Assembly: GCF_946151055.1 (NCBI RefSeq)
Contig: NZ_CAMGYZ010000018.1
Coordinates: 22,734-86,733, forward strand
DNA from: Bacillus sp. Marseille-Q3570
Lineage (GTDB): Bacteria; Bacillota; Bacilli; Bacillales; Fictibacillaceae
DNA length: 64,000 nt
Reading direction: 5' to 3'
Positions 11,972 to 21,159 of this stretch are shown here, piece after piece. The notes beneath the pieces were generated by a model. It ran no database searches. It was given only the letters and a program-made list of their open reading frames with translations, and was not told the DNA's origin. Position 1 is the first letter of the stretch; the number at the start of each line of letters is the position of its first letter. The position numbers were made by a program, and so were the translations under genes.

Positions 11972-12009
11972 TGTTACATAACCCTATGTTATAATAATGA
12001 TATGTAACA
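11972..12009 (+). promoter_or_regulatory. Paired inverted boxes around the recombinase promoter
   Basis: TGTTACATA (11972-11980) and its exact reverse complement TATGTAACA (12001-12009) flank a 20-base spacer that holds TATAAT at 11990-11995. Each box is itself close to a palindrome (ATGTTACAT, ATGTAACAT). The arrangement places one box near -35 and one at about +10 of the recombinase gene, which would suit a repressor or autoregulation by the recombinase. No such regulator is identified here. Confidence 0.55.
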
Positions 12010-12023
12010 TAAGGGGTGACGGC

Positions 12024-12581
12024 ATGAAAACGGTTGAAGCGATCAAAGACGAAGAAAAGCTGAAGGCGATGAAACAATATGTCAAGAGCAAATCGGCACG
12101 TGACTATTGCTTGTTCTTGCTTGGAATCAATACGGGCATTCGCATTCATGATCTTCTCCATATCAAAGTCAATGAACTCATGGATGAAGCAGGCAACATG
12201 TTCACCTATCTCCAATCTGATCTATATAACGCCCCCCCTGTTTATTTGAACGATGCAGTGCAACAAGCATTAAATACATGTATCAATGAACGAGACCTCG
12301 AACACTCGGATTTTTTATTCAAATCACGTAAAACGAACGAACCGATCAGCAGACAACAAGCGTATCGAATTATCAATGAAGCATCCAAACACACAGGCAT
12401 CACTGGTTCGATCGGAACCCATACTCTACGCAAAACGTTCGGTTATCATGCCTATAAGAAAGGCATCGCCATCTCACTTATCCAGAAGCGATTACAACAT
12501 CATACTCCCTCTGACACACGCCAATATCTCGGATTGACCACTCAAGCACCTAAGAACCTACAACTGGATGTAAACCTTTAG
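12024..12581 (+). CDS. Stand-alone tyrosine recombinase (catalytic domain only)
   Basis: This 185-residue protein consists of only the catalytic domain of a tyrosine recombinase and lacks the usual N-terminal core-binding domain. The family residues are visible: arginine in GINTGIRIHDLL (Arg40), H-T-L-R in THTLRKTFGYH, histidine in LQHHTPSDT, and the tyrosine in TRQYLGL. The start at 12024 has AAGGGG seven bases upstream, and the earlier ATA codon in the open frame has no support. No phage genes or obvious attachment sites surround it, so this is not a prophage. Catalytic-domain-only recombinases occur in many bacilli with unknown substrates. Its stop is 13 bases before the antiporter gene, suggesting co-transcription. 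Confidence 0.85.
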   Translation: MKTVEAIKDEEKLKAMKQYVKSKSARDYCLFLLGINTGIRIHDLLHIKVNELMDEAGNMFTYLQSDLYNAPPVYLNDAVQQALNTCINERDLEHSDFLFKSRKTNEPISRQQAYRIINEASKHTGITGSIGTHTLRKTFGYHAYKKGIAISLIQKRLQHHTPSDTRQYLGLTTQAPKNLQLDVNL

Positions 12582-12594
12582 GAGGGGTTGCACT

Positions 12595-14103
12595 ATGTTT
12601 GAAGATATTTTACACACGGATACCTTTATCTTATTGACGGCGATCCTCTTCATCGTCGGAGTACTGACAACGAAGTTCTCGGATCGTTTGGGCGTTCCCT
12701 CACTCGTCCTGTTCATGGCGGTTGGAATGATCATGGGGAGCGATGTATTGAACATCATTTATTTTGACAATGCCAGTACAGCGCAAATGATCGGTATATT
12801 CGCCCTGATCATCATCCTTTTCGAGGGTGGACTTCAGACGAAATGGAATAAACTTCGACCAGTCATCATGCCATCCCTTTCACTCGCTACAGTCGGAGTG
12901 ATCCTAACATCAGGCATTGTCGCGGTCTTTGCGAAGTTCATCCTTGGGTTAGGTTGGATGGAAGCAGCTCTATTTGGTGCCATTGTCGGTTCAACGGATG
13001 CTGCAGCAGTTTTCGCTGTTTTAAAAGGTCAGAACATCAATGATCGGGTGGGAACTACTTTGGAAGCAGAGTCAGGCTCCAACGATCCGATGGCGGTGTT
13101 CCTGACGATCGCTCTCATCGAACTCATTACTCTCCCTGACACGAATATTCTTACGTTGATCGGATCATTCTTCGTCCAGATGGGCCTCGGGCTTCTCCTC
13201 GGCTATCTTTTCGGGAAATTGTCTGTCGCTGCATTGAACCGTATCAATCTCGATTCAAGTGGACTTTATCCTTTATTCGCCATATCATTTGCATTGCTCA
13301 CTTATGGAGTTACAGCTTTCATGAACGGCAGCGGATTGCTTGCGGTATATGTCCTTGCCATCATCATCGGGAACCAGGAAATCGCCTACAGACATTCGAT
13401 TTCTCGTTTTTCAGAAGGATTCGCCTGGATGATGCAGATACTCATGTTTGTAATCCTTGGCTTGTTAGCTTTTCCGGCAGAAGTATTCACTTGGGACAAT
13501 ACGTGGAAAAGCATACTCATCTCTGCGATTTTGATGCTTTTCGCTCGACCGATTGCGGTATATCTTTCAACGCTGAAAATGAATTACACGTATAAAGAAC
13601 TGGCATTCCTATCCTGGGCTGGATTGAAGGGAGCCGTTCCGATTGTGCTGGCGACATTTCCTTTACTAGCAAACATTGAAAACAGCCATCTGATTTTTAA
13701 TGTCGTGTTCTTCGTAGTCCTGACCAGCTGTCTGATCCAGGGGTCTACGATTACAAATGTCGCTGAAAAGCTTAATTTGACAGGACCTAAGAAATCAACT
13801 CCAATCCATTCAATTGAGCTGGTTTCTTTACAGAAGGCATCTGCTGAGATGATTGAGTATGAGATGGAGGATGATGCTGCGATAATTGGAAAGCAGTTAG
13901 TGAATATTCCATTTCCAGAAGGTTCCTTGATCAATGCCATCATAAGGGACGATAAGCTGATTACGCCAACAGGGAATACTGTCATTCATGCCGGAGACTT
14001 TCTCTATATCCTGACTTCGAAAAAAGATAAGGAGAAGTTAAAACAGTTATTGAAAGAAAAAAGACAGCTTCCTGCAGAAGAAGTTAACGAAAGTTCATTA
14101 TAA
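12595..14103 (+). CDS. NhaP2/CvrA-type potassium/proton antiporter with TrkA-C domain
   Basis: This 502-residue membrane protein of the CPA1 family exchanges K+ or Na+ for protons. About twelve hydrophobic segments cover residues 5-400. The family-specific EAESGSNDPMAVFLT segment with its Asn-Asp pair is intact near residue 160. The C-terminus from about 405 to 490 is an RCK-C/TrkA-C regulatory domain (IGKQLVNIPFPEGSLI...VIHAGDFLYILT), placing it with NhaP2/CvrA rather than simple NhaP proteins. A GGAGGGG ribosome site precedes the ATG. It probably helps pH and cation balance, in line with a salt- or alkali-tolerant lifestyle, which is inference. Confidence 0.9.
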   Translation: MFEDILHTDTFILLTAILFIVGVLTTKFSDRLGVPSLVLFMAVGMIMGSDVLNIIYFDNASTAQMIGIFALIIILFEGGLQTKWNKLRPVIMPSLSLATVGVILTSGIVAVFAKFILGLGWMEAALFGAIVGSTDAAAVFAVLKGQNINDRVGTTLEAESGSNDPMAVFLTIALIELITLPDTNILTLIGSFFVQMGLGLLLGYLFGKLSVAALNRINLDSSGLYPLFAISFALLTYGVTAFMNGSGLLAVYVLAIIIGNQEIAYRHSISRFSEGFAWMMQILMFVILGLLAFPAEVFTWDNTWKSILISAILMLFARPIAVYLSTLKMNYTYKELAFLSWAGLKGAVPIVLATFPLLANIENSHLIFNVVFFVVLTSCLIQGSTITNVAEKLNLTGPKKSTPIHSIELVSLQKASAEMIEYEMEDDAAIIGKQLVNIPFPEGSLINAIIRDDKLITPTGNTVIHAGDFLYILTSKKDKEKLKQLLKEKRQLPAEEVNESSL

Positions 14104-14112
14104 ACTACAAAA

Positions 14113-14149
14113 AACCGGGATCCGTGTTATGGAATCCGGCTTTTTTGAA
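14113..14149 (+). terminator. Rho-independent terminator after the antiporter gene
   Basis: CCGGGATCC pairs with GGAATCCGG with one mismatch around a seven-base loop and is followed by CTTTTTT. It also separates the convergent YitT-family gene. Confidence 0.85.
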
Positions 14150-14167
14150 CATTGTGAAACTACTTGG

Positions 14168-15064
14168 TCAATGGATATTCCTTTTCCTGAAGCGCCCGCC
14201 TTTGACGTCATGGATGTCACCGACTGCTAAGAATGCTGTAGGATCAAGTTCCTCGACAATGCTCTTGAGTTTCGCTTCTTCCAGCCGGGTGATGACACAG
14301 AAGATGACCTTCTTCGCATCTCCGGTATAAGCACCTTCACCGTTCAAATACGTAACACCTCGACCTAGTCTGGCATTCAACGTTTCTGCAATCTCTTTAT
14401 GCCGATCACTGATGATCCAGACAGATTTGGAAGACTCGAATCCTTCGATTGTGATATTGATCATTTTGAAAGCGATGAAGTAAGCGATCAAGGAATACAT
14501 AGCGCGTTCCCAACCGAACACGAAACCTGCACTTCCTAGAATGAAAAGGTTGAAGAACATGACAACTTCGCCAACGGAGAATGGTGTAGCTTTATTGAAA
14601 AGGATCGCGAGGATTTCTGTACCATCCAATGATCCTCCATACCGGATGACCAGACCGACACCAATTCCTAGAATGATCCCCCCGAAAACGGAAGCGAGTA
14701 ATGGGTCATCCGTCAATACCGGAACGGGGTGTAGCCATAAGGTGCATATGGAGAGAGTAGTGACACCGAACAATGTTGTGAGTGAGAAGGTTTTTCCGAT
14801 CTGTTTATAGCCTATGAAAAAGAATGGAAGATTCAATAAAAGCAGCAGATAGCCGAGTTTGATACCACTCAAGTGTGAGAGGATGATGGAGACTCCTACA
14901 ATGCCTCCGTCTATGATCTGATTTGGAACCAAGAAGATTTCTAACCCGATTGCAACAAGCAATGCCCCTAGTGGCACTAGAATGATCCGTTTTGCAAGCT
15001 GCGTTTTCGATAATTTTTTATGTTGAGACTTTGTTTGTGGTTTTGGTTCAAACAGTCCGTCCAA
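14168..15064 (-). CDS. YitT-family membrane protein (DUF161 plus DUF2179)
   Basis: This is an integral membrane protein with five to six N-terminal helices (DUF161/YitT membrane part) and a C-terminal soluble DUF2179 domain (YLNGEGAYTGDAKKVIFCVITRLEEAKLK). Family function is unknown. The TTG start at 15064 has AAGGGGGA eight bases upstream and gives 298 residues. The adjoining TTG at 15067 is an alternative. An open frame extends to 15184, but its extra N-terminus looks unlike protein and has no ribosome site. B. subtilis relatives include YitT, YpjC and YvjA. I cannot choose the orthologue. Confidence 0.88.
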   Translation of the reverse strand: MDGLFEPKPQTKSQHKKLSKTQLAKRIILVPLGALLVAIGLEIFLVPNQIIDGGIVGVSIILSHLSGIKLGYLLLLLNLPFFFIGYKQIGKTFSLTTLFGVTTLSICTLWLHPVPVLTDDPLLASVFGGIILGIGVGLVIRYGGSLDGTEILAILFNKATPFSVGEVVMFFNLFILGSAGFVFGWERAMYSLIAYFIAFKMINITIEGFESSKSVWIISDRHKEIAETLNARLGRGVTYLNGEGAYTGDAKKVIFCVITRLEEAKLKSIVEELDPTAFLAVGDIHDVKGGRFRKRNIH

Positions 15065-15474
15065 CAAATTTTCCCCCTTAACTTTTAAAAACAACTCCTC
15101 TATTATTATTATACATGACAAGCTACCCATTATATTCCGTTTACTATTGTGGATTTTATAAATAATCACTGGCGAAAAGGACAAGATAAGAGGGTATATC
15201 GTATTTTAAACTCACCAAATGGTAAAAATATCCTCAAATTAATCTTCATGAATTTTTTTGAATAGATATTATTATATACGGGTGAAAATGCTTACAATTT
15301 CATAATATGTGTATAATTATACAACTTAATGCTTAGATTTTAATTATCACAATGTTCTAACTTTTATATTGTGTTATGGTCTTTAATGGTGGCAACAAAT
15401 GCGGGATATTTTGTAAGGTGCGAATGAATTATTTTTGCATAATACTTGCATAAGAAGTTACAGGAGGTGCTCTC
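15065..15474. other. AT-rich divergent intergenic region
   Basis: This 410-base stretch separates the divergent YitT-family and symporter genes, so both promoters must lie here. A TATAAT-like box on the minus strand sits just upstream of the YitT start. No convincing sigma-A pair for the symporter could be fixed by eye. I see no coding frame or repeat in it. Confidence 0.5.
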
Positions 15475-15588
15475 GTGGAAGAATTCAGTCTATCAGCAGC
15501 AACATGGTTTTGGTTACTAGTACCTATGCCATTAGTCGTCATTTTATCTATCATATCGTACTTTGTTGAATCGAAAGGAGAGAATTAA
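15475..15588 (+). CDS. 37-residue single-helix peptide upstream of the proline symporter
   Basis: This GTG-started frame is preceded by a near-perfect AGGAGGTG ribosome site. It encodes a short acidic N-terminus, one hydrophobic helix (about residues 10-31, containing FWLLVPMPLVVILSI) and a short polar tail ending ESKGEN. It stops five bases before the symporter ATG, and that gene's only ribosome site (AAAGGAG) lies inside the end of this frame, so the two look translationally coupled. Very short single-helix partners are known for some sodium symporters (for example MetS with MetP). A similar accessory role is inference here, but the coding signal is strong. Confidence 0.75.
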   Translation: MEEFSLSAATWFWLLVPMPLVVILSIISYFVESKGEN

Positions 15589-15593
15589 TTTAG

Positions 15594-17105
15594 ATGGGTA
15601 TTGATACGCCTACGTTAATAACATTTATTATTTATCTAGTAGTAATGCTTGCGATCGGGGTTATTTCCTATCGCTTGACAAGTAACTTATCAGATTACGT
15701 ATTAGGAGGAAGAAGCCTCACGCCAGGAGTTGCAGCACTTAGTGCAGGTGCTTCGGATATGAGTGGTTGGCTCTTGCTTGGCTTGCCAGGGGCTGTATAC
15801 GCTGGTGGTATGAGTGCTGCATGGATCGGGATCGGTCTATCAATCGGTGCATATTTGAACTGGCAATTTGTCGCAAAACGACTTCGTCAGTATACGGAAG
15901 TTTCGAACGATTCGATTACGATTCCGGATTACTTTGAAAATCGTTTCCGTGACAACTCGAAGGTTTTACGTGTGATTTCTGCAATTGTCATCCTATTTTT
16001 CTTTACCGTTTATACTGCCTCTGGACTTGTAGGGGGAGCTAAACTATTCCAATCTTCATTTGACATGTCATACACGATGGCATTATGGATTGGTGCTGCG
16101 GTCATCATCTCTTACACCTTCCTGGGTGGATTTTTAGCAGTAAGTTGGACTGACTTCATTCAAGGGATCTTGATGTTCTTAGCCTTGATTATTGTTCCGA
16201 TTGTTGCGATCCAAGAAGTTGGTGGCTGGAACGAAACAATCAATCAAGTCGGAGCCGTAGATCCTGGATTTGTTGACATCATGGCAGGTATGGGAGGAAT
16301 TGCAGGATTCCTTGCAATCATCTCGAACCTTGCCTGGGGACTTGGTTACTTTGGACAACCCCATATCCTGACACGTTTCATGGCTGTCAGATCTTCAAGA
16401 GACATTCCGAAAGCTCGTATGATCGGAATGGGCTGGATGGTCATTTCCATGTTCGGTGCACTTCTCACTGGTCTTGCAGGTATTGCGTACTTTGCAGATA
16501 ACCCGCTTGAAGGTGCAGCGTCGGAAACAGTATTCATCCTGTTCACTCAAGTCCTGTTCAATCCCTGGGTCTCAGGAATTTTGCTAGCTGCGATCCTGGC
16601 AGCGATCATGAGTACAGTCGACTCTCAGCTGCTTGTATCTTCAAGTGCATTAGCGGAAGACTTTTACAAAGCGATCTTGCGTAAGAATGCCTCTGAAAAA
16701 GAGCTGGTATGGATCGGCCGTTTCGCGGTACTTGGTATCGCGTTGATCGCGCTGTTGATTGCATCTGATTCAAACAGTAAAGTATTGGATCTCGTTAGTT
16801 ATGCATGGGCAGGATTCGGTGCTGCATTCGGACCGGTCGTCATCCTGTCGCTATTCTGGAAACGTATGACGCGTAACGGTGCGCTGACTGGAATCATTGT
16901 CGGTGCAGTAACTGTTGTCGCTTGGAAGCTGCTTTCAACTCCACCAGAAGGAGCAGAGCAAACAGAAGCAGTCATTCCATTCGCACTTTATGAAATCGTA
17001 CCAGGATTCATCCTCGCGACAGTAGCCATCATCATTGTAAGCATGATGGGCAGAGGACCAAAACAAGAAGTTAAAGAAGAATTCGTAGAAGCAGTGGAAG
17101 AATAA
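15594..17105 (+). CDS. opuE: Sodium/proline symporter (OpuE/PutP)
   Basis: This 503-residue sodium:solute symporter of the SSS family takes up proline, used in bacilli as an osmoprotectant or nutrient. About thirteen hydrophobic helices are visible. Family segments include SDYVLGGRSLTPGVAALSAGASDMSGWLLLGLPG near the N-terminus and IMSTVDSQLLVSSSALAEDFYK near residue 345, carrying the sodium-site serines. Its position just before gatCAB matches B. subtilis opuE, the osmoregulated proline carrier, so I prefer that symbol over putP. The 37-residue peptide just upstream probably belongs with it. A strong terminator follows. Confidence 0.92.
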   Translation: MGIDTPTLITFIIYLVVMLAIGVISYRLTSNLSDYVLGGRSLTPGVAALSAGASDMSGWLLLGLPGAVYAGGMSAAWIGIGLSIGAYLNWQFVAKRLRQYTEVSNDSITIPDYFENRFRDNSKVLRVISAIVILFFFTVYTASGLVGGAKLFQSSFDMSYTMALWIGAAVIISYTFLGGFLAVSWTDFIQGILMFLALIIVPIVAIQEVGGWNETINQVGAVDPGFVDIMAGMGGIAGFLAIISNLAWGLGYFGQPHILTRFMAVRSSRDIPKARMIGMGWMVISMFGALLTGLAGIAYFADNPLEGAASETVFILFTQVLFNPWVSGILLAAILAAIMSTVDSQLLVSSSALAEDFYKAILRKNASEKELVWIGRFAVLGIALIALLIASDSNSKVLDLVSYAWAGFGAAFGPVVILSLFWKRMTRNGALTGIIVGAVTVVAWKLLSTPPEGAEQTEAVIPFALYEIVPGFILATVAIIIVSMMGRGPKQEVKEEFVEAVEE

Positions 17106-17123
17106 AAGGGATATTTTAATTGG

Positions 17124-17166
17124 AAAACCAGCTTTGGAGGTACATGCCTCTTAAGCTGGTTTTTTG
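17124..17166 (+). terminator. Rho-independent terminator after opuE
   Basis: AAAACCAGCTT (17124-17134) pairs with AAGCTGGTTTT (17153-17163), with an inner GAGG/CCTC stem, and runs into Ts. Confidence 0.93.
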
Positions 17167-17177
17167 TATGGGGAGAT

Positions 17178-17272
17178 ATCGGAGCACATTTGGATTTTAT
17201 CAGTGCGAAATTAAGGTTTATCGGTGCAAACTCAAGATTTATCGATGCAAATTTAAAATATATCGTTAATTA
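17178..17272. repeat. Phased array with 21-base period, core ATCGGTGCAAA
   Basis: The core ATCGGTGCAAA and variants start at 17178, 17199, 17220, 17241 and 17262, each exactly 21 bases apart. The fifth unit (ATCGTTAAT) is decayed. Bases between cores vary. It starts about a dozen bases after the opuE terminator. A 61-residue open frame runs across it (17190-17375), but it has no ribosome site and I do not call it. Confidence 0.75.
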
Positions 17273-17424
17273 TAAAAAAGAGCGTACTTCCATGAACCTA
17301 CCAACGAGGAATGAAGTCGAAATTATAGTAGAGAAAAAAACCGCTATGGAGATTGTACAGACTATGAAAATATAATCGCTGATAAGATTGACTCCGTTTT
17401 ATACTCCCCGAAGGGTTGACGAAA

Positions 17425-17531
17425 GGTGCCAGGCACCGATTCAGATCCCTTGGCGCTGCAAGGACTTTCTGTACCAGGCACCGAACTGGAACCCTTGGTA
17501 CCATTGGCTTCTTTTTCGGTGCCTGGTACAG
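17425..17531. repeat. GGTGCCAGGCACC-family repeat, copy 2
   Basis: Boxes GGTGCCAGGCACCG (17425-17438), GTACCAGGCACCG (from 17471) and CGGTGCCTGGTACAG (17517-17531) are separated by CCCTTGG segments. The box spacing of about 46 bases resembles the other copies. It lies just before the gatC promoter. Confidence 0.75.
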
Positions 17532-17567
17532 TCCTTTGATTCAGTCTTTAAAGCTTTAGCGTGATTG

Positions 17568-17597
17568 TTGATATCGGCGGGTTCTTTTTGGTATCAT
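17568..17597 (+). promoter_or_regulatory. Probable sigma-A promoter of gatCAB
   Basis: TTGATA (17568-17573) and TATCAT (17592-17597) are 18 bases apart and 42 bases before the gatC start. Confidence 0.6.
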
Positions 17598-17638
17598 CAG
17601 TATATTGCAATACGTACGATTTTTTGGAGGTGGAAGAA

Positions 17639-17929
17639 GTGGCCCGAATTACGAAGGAAGAAGTAAAGCACGTTGCGAAGCTTGCGCGACTCGCGGTGAC
17701 TGAGGAAGAAGCGGAAAAGTTCACGAGCCAGCTTGACGCGATCATCGGGTATGCAGAGCAACTTAAGGAATTGGATACAGATGATGTGGAACCGACTACC
17801 CACGTCCTTGATATGAAAAACGTTCTCCGTGAAGACGAGGCGAAACCTTGGCTCACACGTGAAGAAGCACTCAAGAATACACCGGATACACAGAACGGAC
17901 TTATCAAAGTTCCAGCTGTTTTAGAGTAG
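17639..17929 (+). CDS. gatC: Aspartyl/glutamyl-tRNA amidotransferase subunit C
   Basis: GatC is the 96-residue belt subunit that holds GatA and GatB together in the amidotransferase converting Glu-tRNA(Gln) (and Asp-tRNA(Asn)) to the amidated forms. I use the GTG at 17639, which follows GGAGGTGG and gives an N-terminus ([23 protein letters not shown]) lining up with B. subtilis GatC at the same length. The open frame further upstream crosses the promoter. The conserved DVEPTTHVL segment is present near residue 55. It begins the gatCAB operon. Confidence 0.96.
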   Translation: MARITKEEVKHVAKLARLAVTEEEAEKFTSQLDAIIGYAEQLKELDTDDVEPTTHVLDMKNVLREDEAKPWLTREEALKNTPDTQNGLIKVPAVLE

Positions 17930-17947
17930 GGAGGGAGAAAACCGACG

Positions 17948-19405
17948 ATGTCTTTATTTGAAAAGAAGATCTCAGAGCTGCACGAGCTCCTACATAAAAA
18001 GGAAATGAAGGTAAGCGAACTCGTTGACGCTTCCTTCTTAAGGATCAACGAAGTAGACGACAAAGTGAAAGCCTTCCTCACCCTTAATGAAGAAGGTGCA
18101 AGAGAACAAGCGAAATACCTCGACAGCAAAATGGGGACCGACGAAATGCGCGGACTCCTTTTCGGTCTGCCGATCGGCGTGAAAGATAACATCTCGACGA
18201 AAGACCTGCGTACGACTTGTGGAAGCAAGTTGCTCGCAAACTTTGAGCCAGTTTTCGACGCAACGGTTGTTGAGCGATTGAAAAAAGCAGAAACGATCAC
18301 TGTCGGAAAGCTGAACATGGACGAATTCGCAATGGGTTCATCCAACGAAAACTCTGGCTTTTTCCAAACACGCAACCCATGGAACACTGATTACGTCCCA
18401 GGCGGATCAAGCGGTGGATCGGCAGCGGCAGTCGCAGCCGGAGAAGTCTTTTTCTCACTCGGTTCGGACACAGGCGGATCGATCCGACAACCAGCGGCAT
18501 TCTGTGGTGTCGTAGGACTCAAGCCGACTTACGGTCGTGTTTCCCGTTTTGGACTTGTCGCGTTCGCGTCTTCACTTGACCAAATCGGTCCGATCACAAC
18601 AACAGTCGAAGACAATGCGTTTTTATTCCAGGCGATCAGCGGTTATGACAAAATGGATTCCACATCCGCAAACGTTGATAACAAAGACTACACAGCGGCA
18701 CTAACTGGCGACGTCAAAGGTCTGAAAATTGCGGTGCCAAAAGAATACATCGGCGAAGGTGTAGACGAAGACGTCAAGAACCGTGTCATGGATGCACTTA
18801 AAGTCCTCGAAGGCATGGGGGCTGAGTGGGAAGAGGTTTCACTCCCACACTCCAAATACGGTGTTGCGACTTATTACCTGCTGGCATCCTCTGAAGCGTC
18901 TTCAAACCTGGCGCGCTTTGATGGTGTCCGTTACGGTGTGCGTACAGAAAACGCGGACAACCTGCTTGAACTTTACAACCATACGCGAAGCGAAGGGTTC
19001 GGTGACGAAGTGAAACGCCGGATCATGCTTGGAACATTTGCCCTTAGCTCAGGCTTTTACGATGCGTATTATAAAAAAGCTCAAAAAGTACGTACATTGA
19101 TCAAGCAAGACTTCGACGAGGTCTTTGAAAAATACGATGTCATCCTCGGACCGACAGCACCCACAACGGCGTTCAAGATCGGTGCCAAAACAGATGATCC
19201 ACTTACGATGTACGCGAATGATATCCTGACGATCCCGGTCAACTTAGCCGGAGTACCGGCGATCTCCGTCCCATGCGGACTTTCCAACGGACTGCCTGTC
19301 GGACTACAAATCATCGGAAAAGCGTTTGATGAGAATACGATCTACCGCGTTGCTCATGCTTACGAGCAAGCGACCGATCATCATCAAAACAAACCGCAAC
19401 TGTAA
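17948..19405 (+). CDS. gatA: Aspartyl/glutamyl-tRNA amidotransferase subunit A
   Basis: GatA is the amidase that frees ammonia from glutamine and passes it to GatB. The 485-residue protein shows the amidase-signature Ser-cisSer-Lys triad: Lys79 (GVKDN), cis-Ser154 (PGGSSGGSA) and nucleophile Ser178 ([11 protein letters not shown]), at the same numbers as in B. subtilis GatA. It begins 18 bases after gatC with GGGAGGGAG upstream and is followed by gatB after 15 bases. Confidence 0.97.
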   Translation: MSLFEKKISELHELLHKKEMKVSELVDASFLRINEVDDKVKAFLTLNEEGAREQAKYLDSKMGTDEMRGLLFGLPIGVKDNISTKDLRTTCGSKLLANFEPVFDATVVERLKKAETITVGKLNMDEFAMGSSNENSGFFQTRNPWNTDYVPGGSSGGSAAAVAAGEVFFSLGSDTGGSIRQPAAFCGVVGLKPTYGRVSRFGLVAFASSLDQIGPITTTVEDNAFLFQAISGYDKMDSTSANVDNKDYTAALTGDVKGLKIAVPKEYIGEGVDEDVKNRVMDALKVLEGMGAEWEEVSLPHSKYGVATYYLLASSEASSNLARFDGVRYGVRTENADNLLELYNHTRSEGFGDEVKRRIMLGTFALSSGFYDAYYKKAQKVRTLIKQDFDEVFEKYDVILGPTAPTTAFKIGAKTDDPLTMYANDILTIPVNLAGVPAISVPCGLSNGLPVGLQIIGKAFDENTIYRVAHAYEQATDHHQNKPQL

Positions 19406-19420
19406 GGGGGGACGAAAAAA

Positions 19421-20854
19421 ATGCATTTTGAAACGATAATCGGACTTGAGGTCCATGCTGAACTGAAAACGAACTCGAAGATCTTCTGCAGCTGCTCCAC
19501 GGAATTCGGAGCACCGCCGAACACGAACGTCTGCCCGATCTGTCTTGGCCACCCAGGTGTTTTACCTGTCGTGAACAAGCAGGCGGTTGACTTTGCGATG
19601 CGTGCGGCCATGGCATTGAACTGTGAGATCACACGCGAAACGAAATTCGACCGTAAAAACTACTTCTATCCGGACAATCCGAAGGCGTACCAGATTTCAC
19701 AATTCGATAAGCCGATCGGTGTCAACGGCTGGATTGAAATCGAAGTCGATGGCAAGAAAAAGAAAATCGGCATCACGCGCCTTCATATGGAAGAGGATGC
19801 TGGTAAATCGATGCATGCTGACGACGGAACGCACTCCCTCGTGGACTTGAACCGTCAAGGGACTCCGCTCGTCGAGATCGTATCCGAGCCGGACATCCGC
19901 ACACCGGAAGAAGCGTATGCTTATCTTGAAAAATTGAAAGCGATCTTGCAATATACCGAAGTTTCGGATTGTAAAATGGAAGAAGGCTCGTTGCGTTGTG
20001 ATGCAAACATCTCCCTCCGCCCAGTCGGACAAGAGGAATTCGGTACAAAAGCTGAGCTGAAGAACCTGAACTCATTCGCTAACGTCCAAAAAGGACTCGC
20101 ACACGAAGAGGTTCGTCAGGAAAAAGTACTGCTAAGCGGAGGCGAAATCCTGCAAGAGACCCGACGCTTTGACGAACAGTCCAAGAAAACGATTCTCATG
20201 CGTGTAAAAGAAGGATCAGATGACTACCGCTACTTCCCGGAGCCGGATCTCGTAGGACTTTCAATCGATCAGGAATGGATCGACCGTGTAAAATCAGAGA
20301 TTCCAGAGCTTCCGGATGCGCGTAAGCAGCGCTATATCGAAGAGCTGAAGCTTCCAGCGTATGACGCGAAGGTTTTGACACAATCCAAGAAGATGTCCGA
20401 TTTCTTTGAAGAAGTCCTGGAAAAAGGTGCAGACGCGAAAGCTGCTTCGAACTGGATGATGGGTGAAGTTTCCGCATATCTGAACGCCGAGTACAAAGAA
20501 ATCGATGAAGTCGCCCTCACGCCAGAAGGACTTGCGAAGATGATCGAGCTGATCGAAAAAGGAACGATCTCTTCCAAAATTGCAAAGAAAGTCTTCAAAG
20601 AATTGATTGAAAAAGGCGGCGACCCAGAAGTCATCGTCAAGGAAAAAGGACTCGTCCAGATTTCGGATGAAGGCGAACTTCGCGGCATCGTCACCGGAAT
20701 TTTAGATGAGAACGAACAATCGATCATCGACTATAAAAACGGTAAAGACCGTGCGCTCGGATTCCTCGTCGGCCAAGTGATGAAGGCGACGAAAGGAAAA
20801 GCGAACCCGCCGATGGTCAACAAACTGATCGTCGAAGAAATCGAAAAGCGATAA
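19421..20854 (+). CDS. gatB: Aspartyl/glutamyl-tRNA amidotransferase subunit B
   Basis: GatB binds the mischarged tRNA, phosphorylates the Glu/Asp side chain and transfers ammonia to it. The 477-residue protein has the N-terminal zinc-binding cysteines (FCSCSTEF...[11 protein letters not shown]), the GatB signature (DFNRQG type, here [18 protein letters not shown]) and a C-terminal YqeY-like tail domain ([15 protein letters not shown]). Length and order match the family. A terminator closes the operon seven bases after the stop. Confidence 0.97.
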   Translation: MHFETIIGLEVHAELKTNSKIFCSCSTEFGAPPNTNVCPICLGHPGVLPVVNKQAVDFAMRAAMALNCEITRETKFDRKNYFYPDNPKAYQISQFDKPIGVNGWIEIEVDGKKKKIGITRLHMEEDAGKSMHADDGTHSLVDLNRQGTPLVEIVSEPDIRTPEEAYAYLEKLKAILQYTEVSDCKMEEGSLRCDANISLRPVGQEEFGTKAELKNLNSFANVQKGLAHEEVRQEKVLLSGGEILQETRRFDEQSKKTILMRVKEGSDDYRYFPEPDLVGLSIDQEWIDRVKSEIPELPDARKQRYIEELKLPAYDAKVLTQSKKMSDFFEEVLEKGADAKAASNWMMGEVSAYLNAEYKEIDEVALTPEGLAKMIELIEKGTISSKIAKKVFKELIEKGGDPEVIVKEKGLVQISDEGELRGIVTGILDENEQSIIDYKNGKDRALGFLVGQVMKATKGKANPPMVNKLIVEEIEKR

Positions 20855-20860
20855 GATTGA

Positions 20861-20888
20861 AGAAGCCCTTTACCGAGGGCTTCTTTTC
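20861..20888 (+). terminator. Rho-independent terminator after gatB
   Basis: AGAAGCCCT (20861-20869) pairs with AGGGCTTCT (20876-20884) around a six-base loop, followed by TTTT. Confidence 0.93.
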
Positions 20889-20907
20889 AGATTAGAAGGC
20901 AACGGAG

Positions 20908-20983
20908 TAATCGCAACACGTGTTGAAAAAATCACGACACCATCAGTAATTATCCCGACAGATTCCAAAAGAATCACGACTTT
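20908..20983. repeat. Phased array with 21-base period, core AATCACGACA
   Basis: Cores beginning ATC start at 20910 (ATCGCAACA), 20931 (ATCACGACA), 20952 (ATCCCGACA) and 20973 (ATCACGAC), each exactly 21 bases apart. A fifth position (20994) no longer matches. It lies between the gatB terminator and the dgkB promoter and is the shortest of the five phased arrays. Confidence 0.65.
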
Positions 20984-21025
20984 TCGCCACAGATGGCCTC
21001 TTCGAAATTGTCACAGAGTATTGTT

Positions 21026-21054
21026 TTGCATTTTGGATTTAAGGTCACTATAAT
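21026..21054 (+). promoter_or_regulatory. Sigma-A promoter of dgkB
   Basis: TTGCAT (21026-21031), a 17-base spacer, then a perfect TATAAT (21049-21054). The transcript would have a leader of about 100 bases before the dgkB start. Confidence 0.75.
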
Positions 21055-21159
21055 AAGATGGACGGTAAAATTAATAGGAAATATTTTACAAGGTATGTCC
21101 GGTGTTTTTTCCCATTCAAAATTCTTTGAACCTAATAGAATAAAATCAGGTGATCTATT

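Noticed and set aside
12024..12581. Prophage or integrative element at the recombinase
   Set aside because: Neighbours are metabolic and transport genes; no structural, lysis, relaxase or tRNA-attachment signals.
15377..15420. Sigma-B promoter for opuE (CTTTAA...GGGATA)
   Set aside because: Spacing and both boxes differ from GTTTAA-N14-GGGTAT; the B. subtilis gene has such a promoter, but the match here is too weak to call.
17190..17375. 61-residue frame between opuE and gatC
   Set aside because: Starts inside the ATCGGTGCAAA array and has no ribosome site.
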